64,000 bases of DNA from Prochlorococcus sp. AG-355-N18 (GCA_003278535.1 QCEG01000002.1:107948-171947), one strand, 5' to 3'; shown: positions 44,010 through 54,915, numbered from the stretch's first letter. Notes: a model not told the origin generated them from the letters alone. Program-made: numbers and translations.

Positions 44010-44053
44010 AACAAATCTAAAAATATTTACTTACTCTCTAAATCTACTTAAAT

Positions 44054-44704
44054 ATGGATAATAGAACAGCAATAATTAAACAACCTGATAATATTTCCTC
44101 TTTTAATGATGTTTATAACTTACAAAAAGAATATCAGGAGGCATTGATTTTAGATAATTCTAAACCTGACTTTATTTGGATAGGTGAGCATCAACTCTGT
44201 TATACGTTAGGTAGAGGATCTAATTACGATAATTTACTATTTTCTTTGGATGATGATAAATATGATGTTTTTAAGATTAATAGAGGTGGTGAGGTTACTT
44301 GTCATATGCCTGGCCAATTAGTAACTTACTTGGTTTTAGATTTGAAAAATTTTAATAAAGATTTAAATTGGTATTTAAGAAAAATTGAAGAAATTATTAT
44401 AAAAATTCTTGGAACTTTTAATATAGATTGTCATTCAAGAGAGGGGTTCACTGGTATTTGGATAGGAAATAAGAAAATTGCTTCAATTGGAATTGGTTGT
44501 AAAAGATGGATTACAATAAATGGATTTTCAATCAATATTGACTGCGAATTAGAAAACTTTAATAAAATTATTCCTTGCGGAATAGAAAATTGTCTTATGG
44601 CAAATATGATTGATTACAACAAAAATTTAAGTATTCAAGAAGTCAAGAGAATTGTTAAAAAAATAATTCAGGAAGAATTTAATTTTGATTTTGTATCAAA
44701 ATAG
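44054..44704 (+). CDS. lipB: Octanoyltransferase LipB
   Basis: A 216-aa enzyme that moves octanoyl groups from ACP to lipoyl domains. [24 protein letters not shown] is the family signature, [23 protein letters not shown] holds the conserved Lys, and IIPCGIENC holds the catalytic Cys. It is divergent from hpf by 44 bp. One natural client, the lipoyl domain of pdhC, is encoded about 2.7 kb downstream. Confidence 0.94.
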   Translation: MDNRTAIIKQPDNISSFNDVYNLQKEYQEALILDNSKPDFIWIGEHQLCYTLGRGSNYDNLLFSLDDDKYDVFKINRGGEVTCHMPGQLVTYLVLDLKNFNKDLNWYLRKIEEIIIKILGTFNIDCHSREGFTGIWIGNKKIASIGIGCKRWITINGFSINIDCELENFNKIIPCGIENCLMANMIDYNKNLSIQEVKRIVKKIIQEEFNFDFVSK

Positions 44705-44731
44705 AAATTAAAATTTCAAAATCAATTTAAT

Positions 44732-46675
44732 ATGGGTGATTTAGCATACTGGCCTTCAGCCAAGCCTTTTTCTAAAAAAGATAAATTTGCCAAAAATAGA
44801 GATTTTATCAAGAACCTCAATCATATAGATCAAATTTGGGAAGAATTAAAAATTAAATGTGGTGATACTTTAGCTGTTTGCGATTTAAGAGGGAAATACA
44901 AAGAAAAATTTTCTTATTCTGAGCTGGCTGATTTAATAACAAAAGTCTCTTTCTCTTTTAAAAATTATGGCTTAGTAAAAGGGGATGTGGTCACTGTAAT
45001 ATCTGAAAATTCTCCAAGATGGTTAGTAGTTGATCAAGGCTTAATGCGTTTAGGAGCTATAAATGCAGTGAGAGGTATTAATTCTCCTTCAGTAGAATTG
45101 GACTATATTATTGAGCACTCTAATTCAGTAGGTCTTATAGTTCAGTCTAAAGAGATTTGGCTAAAGTTAAACAACAAAGAAGAATTAAAAAAAAGACTGA
45201 AATTTATAATCAATTTAGAAGATGAACAATTTGAAAGATTAATAAGTTGGAGTAAATTTATAAGTTCAGTAGAAAAAGAAAATTCTCAAAATAATAATCT
45301 TGAAAAATTTAATCCAGAAATTGATGACATAGCTACTATTCTTTACACTTCTGGGACAACAGGAAAACCTAAAGGTGTTCCCTTGACACATGCAAATTTT
45401 TTACATCAAATAATCAATTTAGCCTATATCGCTGATCCAGAACCCGGGACCTCTGTATTAAGCGTATTACCTATCTGGCATTCTTATGAGAGGAGTGCTG
45501 AATACTTCTTTTTTTCATGTGGTTGTTCTCAGTACTATACCATTCCAAAATTTCTGAAAGATGATATTACACAAATAAAACCTGTTGTAATGGCTACTGT
45601 ACCAAGACTTTGGGAGGCAATACATGATGGTTTTTTTCAGGCGTTGAAAAAAATGCCTTCCAAGAAGCAAAAACTTATTAAGTTTTTGATAAGTAATAGT
45701 TCAGTTTTTAAAAGAAGTTTAAGAAAGATAAGAAATTTTGATATCAATCAAATAACTTTTAAATCAAAAATCCCCTTACTGGGTTCTGTGATTAGCAGAT
45801 ATCCTTTACATAAATTGTCGACAATTTTTTTATGGCCGAATATTCTTAGACAACTATGCGGAGAAAAACTAAAATTTCCCATTAACGGCGGAGGTGCATT
45901 GCCAGAACATGTGGATCTTTTTTTTGAATCTTTAGGTGTAGATGTTTTGGTGGGATATGGACTCACAGAAACTAGTCCAGTATTAACTTGTAGAAGAAGA
46001 GAATTAAATGTTAGAGGATCATCTGGACAGCCTCTAGCATTTACTGAAATCAAAATAGTGAATGATGATAAAAAAAAGATTCTGAAGTTCAAAGAAGTCG
46101 GAAAAATTCTTGTTAAGGGGCCACAAGTAATGAAAGGTTATCTTAATAATGAATTAGCTACAAAAGATGTTTTATCCAAGGATGGTTGGTTTGATACTGG
46201 TGATTTAGGTTTTCTGATACCAAATGGTTCCCTTTTTATAACAGGAAGAGCCAAGGATACGATAGTGTTATCAAGTGGTGAAAATATAGAACCGAACCCG
46301 CTAGAGACCGAAATCCTTAGTTCTGAGTTTATTAATCAAATTCAACTAGTAGGACAAGATAAGAAATGTTTAACTGCCCTTATAGTGCCTAATGTCGAAT
46401 TAGTTAAAAACAAGTTTTTGGAAGAAGACCTATCAAAATTAAACCTGGATAAGAATATTGGTATATTCTTTAAATCACAAATTAATAATTTGCTTAAAAG
46501 TCGATTAGGAGCAAGATCAGAAGAACAAATATTAGATTGTTATTTTGTTGATGCCTTTACTTTAGAAAATGGGTTGTTAACACAAACTCTTAAACAAAAA
46601 AGAAAAGAAATAGAAAAAAAGTATTCATTACAAATAGAAAATATGTATGAACAGAAATTTAGTAAGAAAAATTGA
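44732..46675 (+). CDS. Long-chain fatty acid-CoA/ACP ligase (AMP-forming)
   Basis: A 647-aa ANL-superfamily enzyme. ILYTSGTTGKPKGVPLTHAN F is the P-loop, ATVPRLWEA is a long-chain ligase motif, VGYGLTETSPVLTC is motif A5, GWFDTGDLGFL is A7-A8 with the ribose-binding Asp, and KQKRKEIEKKY carries the C-terminal Lys. Cyanobacteria usually have one such enzyme, acting as acyl-ACP synthetase to recycle free fatty acids released from membranes. It begins 27 bp after lipB. Confidence 0.92.
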   Translation: MGDLAYWPSAKPFSKKDKFAKNRDFIKNLNHIDQIWEELKIKCGDTLAVCDLRGKYKEKFSYSELADLITKVSFSFKNYGLVKGDVVTVISENSPRWLVVDQGLMRLGAINAVRGINSPSVELDYIIEHSNSVGLIVQSKEIWLKLNNKEELKKRLKFIINLEDEQFERLISWSKFISSVEKENSQNNNLEKFNPEIDDIATILYTSGTTGKPKGVPLTHANFLHQIINLAYIADPEPGTSVLSVLPIWHSYERSAEYFFFSCGCSQYYTIPKFLKDDITQIKPVVMATVPRLWEAIHDGFFQALKKMPSKKQKLIKFLISNSSVFKRSLRKIRNFDINQITFKSKIPLLGSVISRYPLHKLSTIFLWPNILRQLCGEKLKFPINGGGALPEHVDLFFESLGVDVLVGYGLTETSPVLTCRRRELNVRGSSGQPLAFTEIKIVNDDKKKILKFKEVGKILVKGPQVMKGYLNNELATKDVLSKDGWFDTGDLGFLIPNGSLFITGRAKDTIVLSSGENIEPNPLETEILSSEFINQIQLVGQDKKCLTALIVPNVELVKNKFLEEDLSKLNLDKNIGIFFKSQINNLLKSRLGARSEEQILDCYFVDAFTLENGLLTQTLKQKRKEIEKKYSLQIENMYEQKFSKKN

Positions 46676-46713
46676 TTTGTTCTTTCTATATTAAAAAGGT
46701 AATTTAATTTTTT

Positions 46714-47157
46714 ATGGAAACAAAAAACTCAATATCTATAAAGCGCTCAATAGCTATTAAAGCTGTAGTTACTCCAACTTGGAAGGAAGATGCTGAAAAA
46801 GAATTAAGTAAAGCAATTTCAAACATTGACCAGCAATTATCTCAACTTGAGCAGGAGGGGCAGCAAATAGTAGATAATATTAGATCCCAATCGGTTAATC
46901 CTCTAGATCCAAGAGTTCAAGAACAGGTTAGTCAGGTGCAACAACAAGTCGCAGCAAAACGAAATGAAATTGAAGAACAAAAAAGAAATCTACTTCAACA
47001 ACAGAGTCAAGTTCGCGAATTAAAAATGGATGAAATTGTTGATCAAGGACAAGTGGATAGTTTTTGTGATGTCACTGTTGGCGACAATCTTATTGAAAAA
47101 ATGCAAGTCTCGATAACTGTTAAAGATGGAGTTATTCAATCTATAGATAATAATTAA
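46714..47157 (+). CDS. YlqD-like coiled-coil protein
   Basis: A 147-aa protein with a beta strand (SISIKRSIAIKAVVTPTWKE), a central coiled coil (residues about 28-105, very Gln/Glu rich: LSKAISNIDQQLSQLEQEGQ ... QVQQQVAAKRNEIEEQKRNL LQQQ) and a beta-rich C-terminus (DSFCDVTVGDNLIEKMQVSI TVKDGVIQSI). This is the layout of the YlqD family, of unknown function. It is on the same strand as the ligase and pdhC. Confidence 0.75.
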   Translation: METKNSISIKRSIAIKAVVTPTWKEDAEKELSKAISNIDQQLSQLEQEGQQIVDNIRSQSVNPLDPRVQEQVSQVQQQVAAKRNEIEEQKRNLLQQQSQVRELKMDEIVDQGQVDSFCDVTVGDNLIEKMQVSITVKDGVIQSIDNN

Positions 47158-47377
47158 AGAAAATATTTAGTATTTTTGATAAAAATAAGTAAATCTGAAT
47201 TGGTGAAAAGTTTTAAATTCTAATCGATCTAAATTATTACTTTCTTAAGTTTTAAGAGTTTCCACTGAGAACATGATTTCGTATAATAATAACAAGTGTT
47301 TAAAAGGCGTCTAACCTCATAAATTATTGACACTTTGGTAGGCAGTCCTTGAAAACCATTGCTATAACTAATTTCCT

Positions 47378-48745
47378 ATGTCTCACGAAATATTTATGCC
47401 TGCCTTGAGTTCTACGATGACGGAGGGCAAGATTGTGGAATGGTTGAAAAATCCTGGAGATAAGGTTGAAAGAGGAGAATCTGTCTTGGTTGTTGAATCT
47501 GATAAGGCAGATATGGATGTTGAATCTTTTCAAGATGGATATCTTGCTGCTGTTTTAATGCCAGCCGGCAGCACTGCACCTGTTGGAGAAACTATTGGTC
47601 TCATTGTTGAAAATGAGGATGAGATAGCTTCTGTCCAAGAACACAATAAAGGAAATCAAACTGAAGTCTCAACTTCAGACCATCTTGAATTGGTAAGCAA
47701 TAAAACTGAAGAAAAACCAGTAGCCCAGACTGAAAATATCAAGAAAGAAGCTGAAAAGGTCGTCTTAAAGAGTGAAAAACCTGTCCCATCTTTTAATGTC
47801 GATCAAATTAATGCCGCAACAAGTAATATTTCTTCGAGGAAAATTGCATCTCCAAGAGCTAAAAAACTAGCTTCTCAAATGGGTGTTGATTTAGCAAAGG
47901 TTCATGGATCTGGCCCTCACGGAAGGATTCAAGCCGATGATATTTTAAAAGCTAATGGCCAACCTATTTCTATCCCATGGATAGGAGAAGGTGGTTCTCC
48001 TGCAAGTATTCCTGGTACAAATTTGGGAGTTGAAAGAAAACCAGAAACTTCAGGAAATAGTTTTGGTAATCCTGGAGAAACAGTTCAATTTAATACTCTT
48101 CAAAAAGCGGTAAATAAAAATATGGAATCTAGTTTAGATGTTCCATGTTTTAGAGTGGGTTACTCTGTAAATACAGATAAATTAGATAATTTCTACAAAA
48201 AGGTAAAACAGAACGGAGTTACTATGACTGCTTTACTTGTAAAGGCAGTTGCAAAGACACTAAAGAATCATCCTCAAGTTAACTCAAACTTTTCAGAAAA
48301 TGGAATTTCTTATCCAGAAAATATAAATATTGCTGTTGCTGTTGCAATGGAAGATGGGGGACTAATAACTCCAGTATTAAAAGAACCATGCAATACTGAT
48401 TTATTTGAATTATCTAGGGAATGGAAAGATCTCGTAAAAAGATCGAGATCAAAACAATTAGAACCAGATGAATACTCAACGGGAACATTTACCTTATCTA
48501 ACCTTGGTATGTTTGGTGTTGATAGATTTGACGCAATACTTCCCCCAGGAACTGGTGCGATCTTAGCGATAGCATCATCGAAACCAACTGTTGTAGCAAA
48601 TAGTGATGGTTCAATATCTGTTAAAAAAATAATGCAAGTAAATCTTACAGCTGATCACAGAGTGATCTATGGAGCTGATGGTGCTTCATTCTTGAAAGAC
48701 TTGGCTAACCTGATTGAAAATGAGCCAGAGACACTTGTATCTTAA
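47378..48745 (+). CDS. pdhC: Pyruvate dehydrogenase E2, dihydrolipoamide acetyltransferase
   Basis: A 455-aa protein. The lipoyl domain spans 1-76 with the lipoylated Lys43 in VVESDKADMDVE. The peripheral-subunit-binding domain is at about 155-195 (ISSRKIASPRAKKLASQMGV DLAKVHGSGPHGRIQADDIL K). The catalytic domain follows, ending in LTADHRVIYGADGASFLKDL with the active-site His. It makes acetyl-CoA from pyruvate with E1 and E3. A 220-bp leader precedes it; I see no riboswitch-like fold there. Confidence 0.96.
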   Translation: MSHEIFMPALSSTMTEGKIVEWLKNPGDKVERGESVLVVESDKADMDVESFQDGYLAAVLMPAGSTAPVGETIGLIVENEDEIASVQEHNKGNQTEVSTSDHLELVSNKTEEKPVAQTENIKKEAEKVVLKSEKPVPSFNVDQINAATSNISSRKIASPRAKKLASQMGVDLAKVHGSGPHGRIQADDILKANGQPISIPWIGEGGSPASIPGTNLGVERKPETSGNSFGNPGETVQFNTLQKAVNKNMESSLDVPCFRVGYSVNTDKLDNFYKKVKQNGVTMTALLVKAVAKTLKNHPQVNSNFSENGISYPENINIAVAVAMEDGGLITPVLKEPCNTDLFELSREWKDLVKRSRSKQLEPDEYSTGTFTLSNLGMFGVDRFDAILPPGTGAILAIASSKPTVVANSDGSISVKKIMQVNLTADHRVIYGADGASFLKDLANLIENEPETLVS

Positions 48746-48751
48746 ATTTAA

Positions 48752-49876
48752 TTGATTTATCAAATTAATAAAGAAGAAAGAGATTATAGGCTTGAATCTT
48801 ATGATTATTTACTTGATCCTTCATTAATTGCTAGTAAACCTTCTGCAATTAGGCATGAATCAAGATTAATGATAGTTAGAAATAGTGTTTTAGAAGAAGA
48901 CTGCTTAACTAATAAATTTACCAAGAATCTTTTAGATGAATTTAGAGAAGGCGATCTTGTAGTTGTAAACAATACTAAAGTAATGAAAGCTAGGTTAAAG
49001 GTTGAATTAGAAAATAAGACATTAGTCGAATTATTAGTTTTAGAAAGATCCCATGAATGTGTTTGGTTATGTTTGGCAAAGCCAGCGAAAAAGTTAAAAA
49101 TAAATATAAAATTAAAATTAAAATCTCATTTAGCAGAAGATATAAATTTGATTGTTGATGGAGTTGATGAAGAAACTGGAGGGAGATTTATTAAATTTCC
49201 AGAAAATATAACTTGTCTCAATTCAATGAATGACCTTCTAGATAAATACGGGGAAATGCCACTACCTCCTTATATAAAAAATTCCGAAGAAGAATCTTTT
49301 CATGAGAAAAGTTATCAAACTGAGTATGCAACTAATCCGGGGGCAGTTGCAGCACCAACAGCTGGTTTACACTTAAGCAAAAGTCTTATTTCCAATCTAA
49401 AAAAAAAAGGAGTAATAATCTTACCGATAACTTTGCACGTGGGTTATGGAACATTCAAACCAATTGATCAAGAAGATTTAAGTAACTTAAAACTTCATAA
49501 AGAATGGGTAAGTGTTAATAAGGAAGTAGTGGAGGAAATAAAAAAAATAAAGAAAACAGATAGAAGAATAATTGCTATTGGGACAACTAGCGTGAGAGCT
49601 CTTGAAAGTTGTTATTCTCACGAAATTAATGACTATATTCCCATAGCGAAGTACGTGGATTTAGTAATTAAGCCAGGTTACAAATTTAAGGTAGTTGATG
49701 GATTATTAACTAATTTTCATCTTCCTAAAAGTTCATTATTACTTTTAGTAAGTGCAATGATTGGTAGAGAAAGATTATTAGATTTGTATAAAAAAGCCAT
49801 AAGAGAAAAATTTAGATTTTTCTCTTATGGCGATGCTATGTATATTTCACCAGATTCATTACTGGAGAAAAAATAG
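48752..49876 (+). CDS. queA: S-adenosylmethionine:tRNA ribosyltransferase-isomerase
   Basis: A 374-aa enzyme of queuosine synthesis. YDYLLDPSLIASKPSAIRHE SRLMIV is the family N-terminus, GDLVVVNNTKVMKARLK, YQTEYATNPGAVAAPTAGLH LS, LHVGYGTFKPI and GLLTNFHLPKSSLLLLVSAM IGRE are signatures. The start is TTG at 48752, a few bp after the pdhC stop. It is convergent with cysK, 2 bp between stops. Confidence 0.95.
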   Translation: MIYQINKEERDYRLESYDYLLDPSLIASKPSAIRHESRLMIVRNSVLEEDCLTNKFTKNLLDEFREGDLVVVNNTKVMKARLKVELENKTLVELLVLERSHECVWLCLAKPAKKLKINIKLKLKSHLAEDINLIVDGVDEETGGRFIKFPENITCLNSMNDLLDKYGEMPLPPYIKNSEEESFHEKSYQTEYATNPGAVAAPTAGLHLSKSLISNLKKKGVIILPITLHVGYGTFKPIDQEDLSNLKLHKEWVSVNKEVVEEIKKIKKTDRRIIAIGTTSVRALESCYSHEINDYIPIAKYVDLVIKPGYKFKVVDGLLTNFHLPKSSLLLLVSAMIGRERLLDLYKKAIREKFRFFSYGDAMYISPDSLLEKK

Positions 49877-49878
49877 AT

Positions 49879-50865
49879 TTAGGCTTTGACTGGTTCTTGA
49901 ATGATCCCGCTTGGAACTTCAGTGAACATAATTGAAGATAAATATCTCTCTGCTAAATCAGGTAGAACAACTACAATAGTTTTCCCCGCATATTCATCTT
50001 GTTCAGCTAATCTAACAGCAGCAGCAGCAGCAGCTCCACAAGATATTCCGACTAATAAACCTTCTTCTTTTGCTAATCTAAGAGCCATTTCGATTGACTC
50101 GTCATTTGTTACTTGTTCAACCTTATCAACAATTGACAAGTCAAGATTCTTAGGAATAAATCCTGCTCCAATTCCTTGAATTTTATGTGGTCCAGATTTA
50201 ACCTCTTCTCCATTCATTGTCTGCGTAATAACAGGACTATGTGATGGTTCTACAGCTACAGAAGTAATGTTTTTGCCCTTTTCTTGCTTAATGTATCTTG
50301 AAACTCCTGTAATTGTGCCGCCAGTTCCTACCCCTGCAACTAAGACATCAATTTCACCATCGCAATCATCCCAGATTTCTGGCCCAGTAGTTTTGAAATG
50401 AATTTCAGGGTTTGCTGGATTATCAAATTGACCTGGCATGAAATATTGAGAAGGATTACTTTCTGCAATTTCTTTAGCCTTAGCTATTGCTCCAGGCATA
50501 CCTTTAGATGCTTCTGTTAAAACAATTTCAGCACCTAACACTGCCATAACCCTTCTTCTTTCAATTGACATAGATTCTGGCATTGTAAGGATGAGTTTAT
50601 AACCTCTTGCTGAAGCAGTAAAAGCTAGAGCAATTCCTGTATTTCCAGAAGTTGGTTCAACAATAGTTTTGTCTTTTGTAAGTTTCCCACTTTTCTCTGC
50701 ATCCCAGATCATGTTTGCGCCAATCCTACATTTGACACTATAAGCAGGGTTTCTACCTTCAATTTTTGCAAGTACTGTAGCTTTCGCGTTTTTAGTAACT
50801 GATTTTAATTTTACTAATGGAGTGTTTCCAATAGCAAAACTGTTGTCCTCATAAATTTTTGCCAT
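49879..50865 (-). CDS. cysK: Cysteine synthase A
   Basis: A 328-aa PLP enzyme. [21 protein letters not shown] holds the PLP lysine, [35 protein letters not shown] is the substrate loop, and [17 protein letters not shown] binds the PLP phosphate. It makes cysteine from O-acetylserine and sulphide. The gene lies with two more sulphur amino-acid genes upstream on the same strand, a sulphur-assimilation block. Confidence 0.95.
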   Translation of the reverse strand: MAKIYEDNSFAIGNTPLVKLKSVTKNAKATVLAKIEGRNPAYSVKCRIGANMIWDAEKSGKLTKDKTIVEPTSGNTGIALAFTASARGYKLILTMPESMSIERRRVMAVLGAEIVLTEASKGMPGAIAKAKEIAESNPSQYFMPGQFDNPANPEIHFKTTGPEIWDDCDGEIDVLVAGVGTGGTITGVSRYIKQEKGKNITSVAVEPSHSPVITQTMNGEEVKSGPHKIQGIGAGFIPKNLDLSIVDKVEQVTNDESIEMALRLAKEEGLLVGISCGAAAAAAVRLAEQDEYAGKTIVVVLPDLAERYLSSIMFTEVPSGIIQEPVKA

Positions 50866-50949
50866 TTATATATTGAGAAAATATATATTAATACTAACTA
50901 TTATTTAGAAAAAGAGTATAAAAGTTTCTATACGGTAAATACTAGGAAT

Positions 50950-52419
50950 TTAGAAATTATTTAGTGCTTCAGAAAAGGTTTTCCATAATTGATCTTGGTC
51001 TTCTAATCCAACTGATACTCTAATAAGGTGCGAGGGTATACCAAAACTTTCAGCCCAATCCAACTCGTCATAATGAGCTAGTAAAACATAAGGACAAACT
51101 AGAGTAAATTTTGTACCTAAACTAGGTCCTTTAGATACTTTTAGAGAATCATAAAATTTTTTTGCTTTGTTCAATCCTCCATTTAATTCAAACGATAATA
51201 AGCAGCCATATCCTCCATTAGAATTAAGTAAAGAATTAAAATTTGGACAATTTTCAGGATGGAAAATATTTTTAATCTCGCTATGAGTCTCTAATCTTTT
51301 TTTTAATTCTAAACATGCTTTATTTTGTTGAAAAACTCTTTGATTTACATCTCTACTAACTTTCTCTAGATAAACTATATCTCCATCGGAAAGTATTGGA
51401 ATATTAATCTCGTTTAATGCATTTCTAAACTGATCAATCCATTTGCTTTTTGGATTTAGTATTAATGATCCGGCAAGAATATCTCCACTACCTGAAAAAA
51501 TTTTTGTAAGTGAAGTAAAAACTATATCTGCATGTTCTATGGAATTTATATTTAAATTCGAACCAATTGTATCGTCAACAATTAACGGAATATTTAGCTT
51601 TTTTGCAATTTTTGAAATTTTTTTAATGTTTACACATTTGAGCATTGGATTACTTGGAAGTTCAATAATTAATGCTGATGGATTTATTCTTTTGATTTCT
51701 AATTCAATATCCGCGCAATTTTCTTCTGTAATTAACTTTGCTCCGTGAAAGATTTTCATTGGTAATTTAAGTACATCTACATATGGAAAACCAACTTGGA
51801 GTGTTGGTTTAGCTGGAAATAATTTATATATGATTTCTAATGATGTATGCAATGCAGACATTCCAGATGAAGTTAAGTGAATATCATTAGAGTCAATTTT
51901 TGTAGATTTAGAAATTCTATTTTTTATTCTTTGAGAACATTCATTTACGTAAGATTTTGGAGGGCAATCTTCAAGACCTAGTTCTATAGCGGCAGCTCTT
52001 GAAGATAGACCAAGACCAGTATGTTGCCAAAAATATTTTGCATAAATACTTCCTTCTTTTTCAGTTATTAAGAAAGCTAAATTATCTCTTTTTTCTATTA
52101 ATGAGAATTGTTCAGAAGTATTTCTATCAATGTATTTTTTAGCTTTAAAAGCTATGCTTTCATTCGGATATGGCAAGATACTTTTATTGTTGTAGTAATT
52201 TTGCTTTTTTACTTTTTCGCATAATCTTTTCACTATGGGGTTTAGCCCGAATCGTGGGTAAATGGACTTCAATAAATTCATGCATTCTTGATCTTTTTCC
52301 TCGTAATTTATTACATCATTCCAAGTTGGTAATGCTACAGAAACGGCATGAATACTATCAGGAATTGCATATCCCAACTCTAAATTTTTCCATATAGGTT
52401 TTTTAAGTAAATCTCTCAA
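50950..52419 (-). CDS. Cys/Met-metabolism PLP enzyme, long form (cystathionine gamma-synthase-like)
   Basis: A 489-aa member of the Cys/Met PLP family. The core shows the internal Lys in IVFTSLTKIFSGSGDILAGS LILN, DDTIGSNLNI and the C-terminal LIRVSVGLEDQDQLWKTF. An extra N-terminal ~150 residues (EYAIPDSIHAVSVALPTWND VINYEEKD-like region) distinguishes it from standard MetB, as in a subgroup of long cystathionine gamma-synthase-like proteins. The reaction is likely joining cysteine and activated homoserine, but the exact substrate cannot be read. Three bases separate it from the 387-aa paralogue upstream. Confidence 0.85.
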   Translation of the reverse strand: MRDLLKKPIWKNLELGYAIPDSIHAVSVALPTWNDVINYEEKDQECMNLLKSIYPRFGLNPIVKRLCEKVKKQNYYNNKSILPYPNESIAFKAKKYIDRNTSEQFSLIEKRDNLAFLITEKEGSIYAKYFWQHTGLGLSSRAAAIELGLEDCPPKSYVNECSQRIKNRISKSTKIDSNDIHLTSSGMSALHTSLEIIYKLFPAKPTLQVGFPYVDVLKLPMKIFHGAKLITEENCADIELEIKRINPSALIIELPSNPMLKCVNIKKISKIAKKLNIPLIVDDTIGSNLNINSIEHADIVFTSLTKIFSGSGDILAGSLILNPKSKWIDQFRNALNEINIPILSDGDIVYLEKVSRDVNQRVFQQNKACLELKKRLETHSEIKNIFHPENCPNFNSLLNSNGGYGCLLSFELNGGLNKAKKFYDSLKVSKGPSLGTKFTLVCPYVLLAHYDELDWAESFGIPSHLIRVSVGLEDQDQLWKTFSEALNNF

Positions 52420-52422
52420 TTT

Positions 52423-53586
52423 TCAGAATTTATTTAAAGCAAATAAAATGTCCGAGATTAAATCGTTTGTATCTTCACATCCAATTGATAATCTTACAAG
52501 AGTATTATCTATCCCTAGTAGATTTTTTGTTTTGTCATCAACAGAAGCATGAGTCATCGTTGCAGGGTGACAAATTAAACTTTCAACTCCTCCAAGGCTT
52601 TCTGCTAGAGAGAAATATTTGAGAGATTTGCAAAATTTAAAAGTATCCTCTTTATTTAAATTTAATTTTAGGGTGATCATTGAACCTCCAGATTTCATTT
52701 GCGATTTTGCTAGATTAAATTGAGGATGTTCTTGATTGAAAGGGTAAATTACTTTATTAATAATTTTATGATTACCTAATTCTTCAGAAATAAATTCTGC
52801 ACTTTTAGTTTGTTGTTCGATTCTTAAAGGAAGAGTTTTTACTCCTCTCGTAATGAGCCAACTATCAAAAGGAGATGGTTGAAGCCCGAGAGCTTTTTGA
52901 GAGAAAAGCATCTTACTATTCCATTCCTCATTATTTGTCAGTACTGCTCCGCCAAGTGCGTCACTATGTCCATTAATGAATTTTGTGGTGCTTACAACAG
53001 ATAGTGTTGCACCAAGGTCCAATGGTTTTTGAATAAGTGCTGTAGAAAATGTGTTGTCTACAACTACTGGTATTTGGAGTTTATTCGCTTCATCACAAAT
53101 TGCCTTAATATCGAGTACCTTCAGAAGTGGATTAGTTGGGCTTTCTAGCCATATCAGGGTTGGCTCGAAGTTTGAAATTTTTTTGATATTATATTCGTTT
53201 GTAAAATCTGTGTATAAAACTTCTAGTCCAAATTTTTTGAAAACTTTTTCGAACATCCTCACTGTACAACCATAAAGATTTGACTCGCAGAGTATCTTGT
53301 CACCTGATTTTAGTGTTGATGAAATTGCAGTTACCGCGCTAATTCCAGATCCAAAAACTGTACAGTATTTAGAATCTTCTATTGATTTAAGGATGTTTTC
53401 TAGAATTCTAAAGTTTGGATTGCCTGATCTGGTGTAGTCGAAATTATCTTTATTTCCATGTTTGAAAGTAGATGTAGAAAAAATAGGAGGCATAACGCAT
53501 CCAGTTTCTTCAGCAAATGTTTCCCCATGGTGAATAGATAAGGTCTTAAAACCTGGCTTTTCTATATTATTTTCCTTATTTCCCAT
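52423..53586 (-). CDS. Cystathionine gamma-synthase / beta-lyase family enzyme
   Basis: A 387-aa Cys/Met PLP enzyme of normal length. SIHHGETFAEETGCVMPPIF STSTF, YTRSGNPNFRILE, DNTFSTALIQKPLDLGATLS VVSTTKFINGHSDALGG (PLP Lys) and LVRLSIGCEDTNDLISDI are signatures. It acts in transsulphuration or methionine synthesis. It is transcribed with the longer paralogue, 3 bp apart, so the pair may do sequential steps (synthase then lyase). Which is which cannot be fixed from motifs alone. Confidence 0.9.
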   Translation of the reverse strand: MGNKENNIEKPGFKTLSIHHGETFAEETGCVMPPIFSTSTFKHGNKDNFDYTRSGNPNFRILENILKSIEDSKYCTVFGSGISAVTAISSTLKSGDKILCESNLYGCTVRMFEKVFKKFGLEVLYTDFTNEYNIKKISNFEPTLIWLESPTNPLLKVLDIKAICDEANKLQIPVVVDNTFSTALIQKPLDLGATLSVVSTTKFINGHSDALGGAVLTNNEEWNSKMLFSQKALGLQPSPFDSWLITRGVKTLPLRIEQQTKSAEFISEELGNHKIINKVIYPFNQEHPQFNLAKSQMKSGGSMITLKLNLNKEDTFKFCKSLKYFSLAESLGGVESLICHPATMTHASVDDKTKNLLGIDNTLVRLSIGCEDTNDLISDILFALNKF

Positions 53587-53667
53587 TATTTTTAAAAATA
53601 AGAATTAAATTAAATTAAATCTCTCTTTTAAAAAATGAGAGATTTAATAATCCAAAGAAAAGTAGTA

Positions 53668-54276
53668 TTAAACTTTTCTTGAATAATATTCAACAACTAG
53701 TAGTTCGTTTATTTCAAGAGCCACCCACTCTCTATCGCATTTCCCATTTATTTTTCCCGTTAATTTAGGCTTGTCTAAATCAAGATGAGGTGGGACATTT
53801 GCTAAGCCAGGGAATTCTATATTACCTTCTACAAGTTTTTTGCTTGCTTTGTTTTCTTTAATTCCGATTACATCGCCTGATTTGCATTGATAACCAGCAA
53901 TATCAAGAACCTTACCATTAACGGTTACATGGCCATGATTTACTAATTGTCTTGAGCCTGGAATGGTACCTCCAAAACCTAATCTAAAACAAACATTATC
54001 AAGTCTGTTTTCTAAAAGTCTTAGTAGGTTTGTACCTGTAGATCCTTCTTGAGCTCTAGCTTTTTTTACATAACGTACTAGTTGTTTTTCAGAAACTCCA
54101 TAATTAAACCTAAGTTTCTGCTTTTCTTCTAGACGAATTGCATATTCTGATCGCTTGCGACGGGCTTGGCCGTGCTGACCTGGAGGATTAGACTTCTTTG
54201 AAGCTTTCCTGGTGAGACCTGGTAGTTCTCCCAAGCGACGCGTAACCCTTAATCTGGGGCCGCGGTATCTTGACAT
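53668..54276 (-). CDS. rpsD: 30S ribosomal protein S4
   Basis: A 202-aa protein. [60 protein letters not shown] is the S4 N-terminus, and [41 protein letters not shown] is the S4 RNA-binding domain. It nucleates 30S assembly on 16S rRNA. The gene stands alone, as often in cyanobacteria. Confidence 0.98.
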   Translation of the reverse strand: MSRYRGPRLRVTRRLGELPGLTRKASKKSNPPGQHGQARRKRSEYAIRLEEKQKLRFNYGVSEKQLVRYVKKARAQEGSTGTNLLRLLENRLDNVCFRLGFGGTIPGSRQLVNHGHVTVNGKVLDIAGYQCKSGDVIGIKENKASKKLVEGNIEFPGLANVPPHLDLDKPKLTGKINGKCDREWVALEINELLVVEYYSRKV

Positions 54277-54371
54277 AATTTTAAATTAAATAGAAAATTG
54301 CAATAAATTGGATAATTGATTAAATTCAATTAAACTAATTACTACTGGAAATATTATTTTACATCATTAAA

Positions 54372-54608
54372 GTGTTCAAAACTATTAATAAATCAATTAC
54401 TTCTATACTTCTTTTTATGATTTCGTTTTATCAAAAGTGGTTTTCTCCTTTTTTTGGACCAAGATGCAGATTTATTCCAAGTTGCAGCTCTTATGGATAT
54501 GAGGCAATTACTAGACATGGTCCTTGGAAGGGAGGGTGGTTAACTTTAAAAAGATTAAGTAGATGTCATCCTTTAACTCCCTGTGGATGTGACCCTGTGC
54601 CTGACTAA
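54372..54608 (+). CDS. yidD: Membrane protein insertion efficiency factor YidD
   Basis: A 78-aa protein: [60 protein letters not shown] covers the whole conserved HD-free YidD domain with its Cys and Pro residues. GTG start. The next start follows within a few bases. Confidence 0.93.
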   Translation: MFKTINKSITSILLFMISFYQKWFSPFFGPRCRFIPSCSSYGYEAITRHGPWKGGWLTLKRLSRCHPLTPCGCDPVPD

Positions 54609-54612
54609 ATGA

Positions 54613-54915
54613 ATGAAAATATTCGTTTTTGTTAGGCAGGGATGTTGCCTTTGTGATTCATTAAAAAACAAACTGGCAAAAATAAATCTTAATGAGTTAT
54701 TCCCTAATCTAGAAGAGCTTAAAGAAATTGATATTGATAGGGTCGATTTATATAAAGATAAATATAAAAAATATGATTATGAAGTACCTGTTATTGCAGT
54801 TCAAAGAATTAGGTCCGAGGAGATCATAGAATTGCCTCGCATTTCTCCAAGATTAAAAGATGATCAATTAAAGAATTGGTTTCAAAAAAATATTAGTACC
54901 ATTCTGGAGAAATAA
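54613..54915 (+). CDS. Glutaredoxin-like (DUF836 type) protein
   Basis: A 100-aa thioredoxin-fold protein. VFVRQGCCLCDSLKNKLAKI carries a CLC-type pair (C-C-x-C), then LEELKEIDIDRVDLYKDKYK KYDYEVPVIAV with the cis-Pro strand (VPVI). It fits the glutaredoxin-like group with the order strand-C-x-x-C-helix. An ATG 4 bp earlier is out of frame. Between yidD and murE on the same strand. Confidence 0.8.
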   Translation: MKIFVFVRQGCCLCDSLKNKLAKINLNELFPNLEELKEIDIDRVDLYKDKYKKYDYEVPVIAVQRIRSEEIIELPRISPRLKDDQLKNWFQKNISTILEK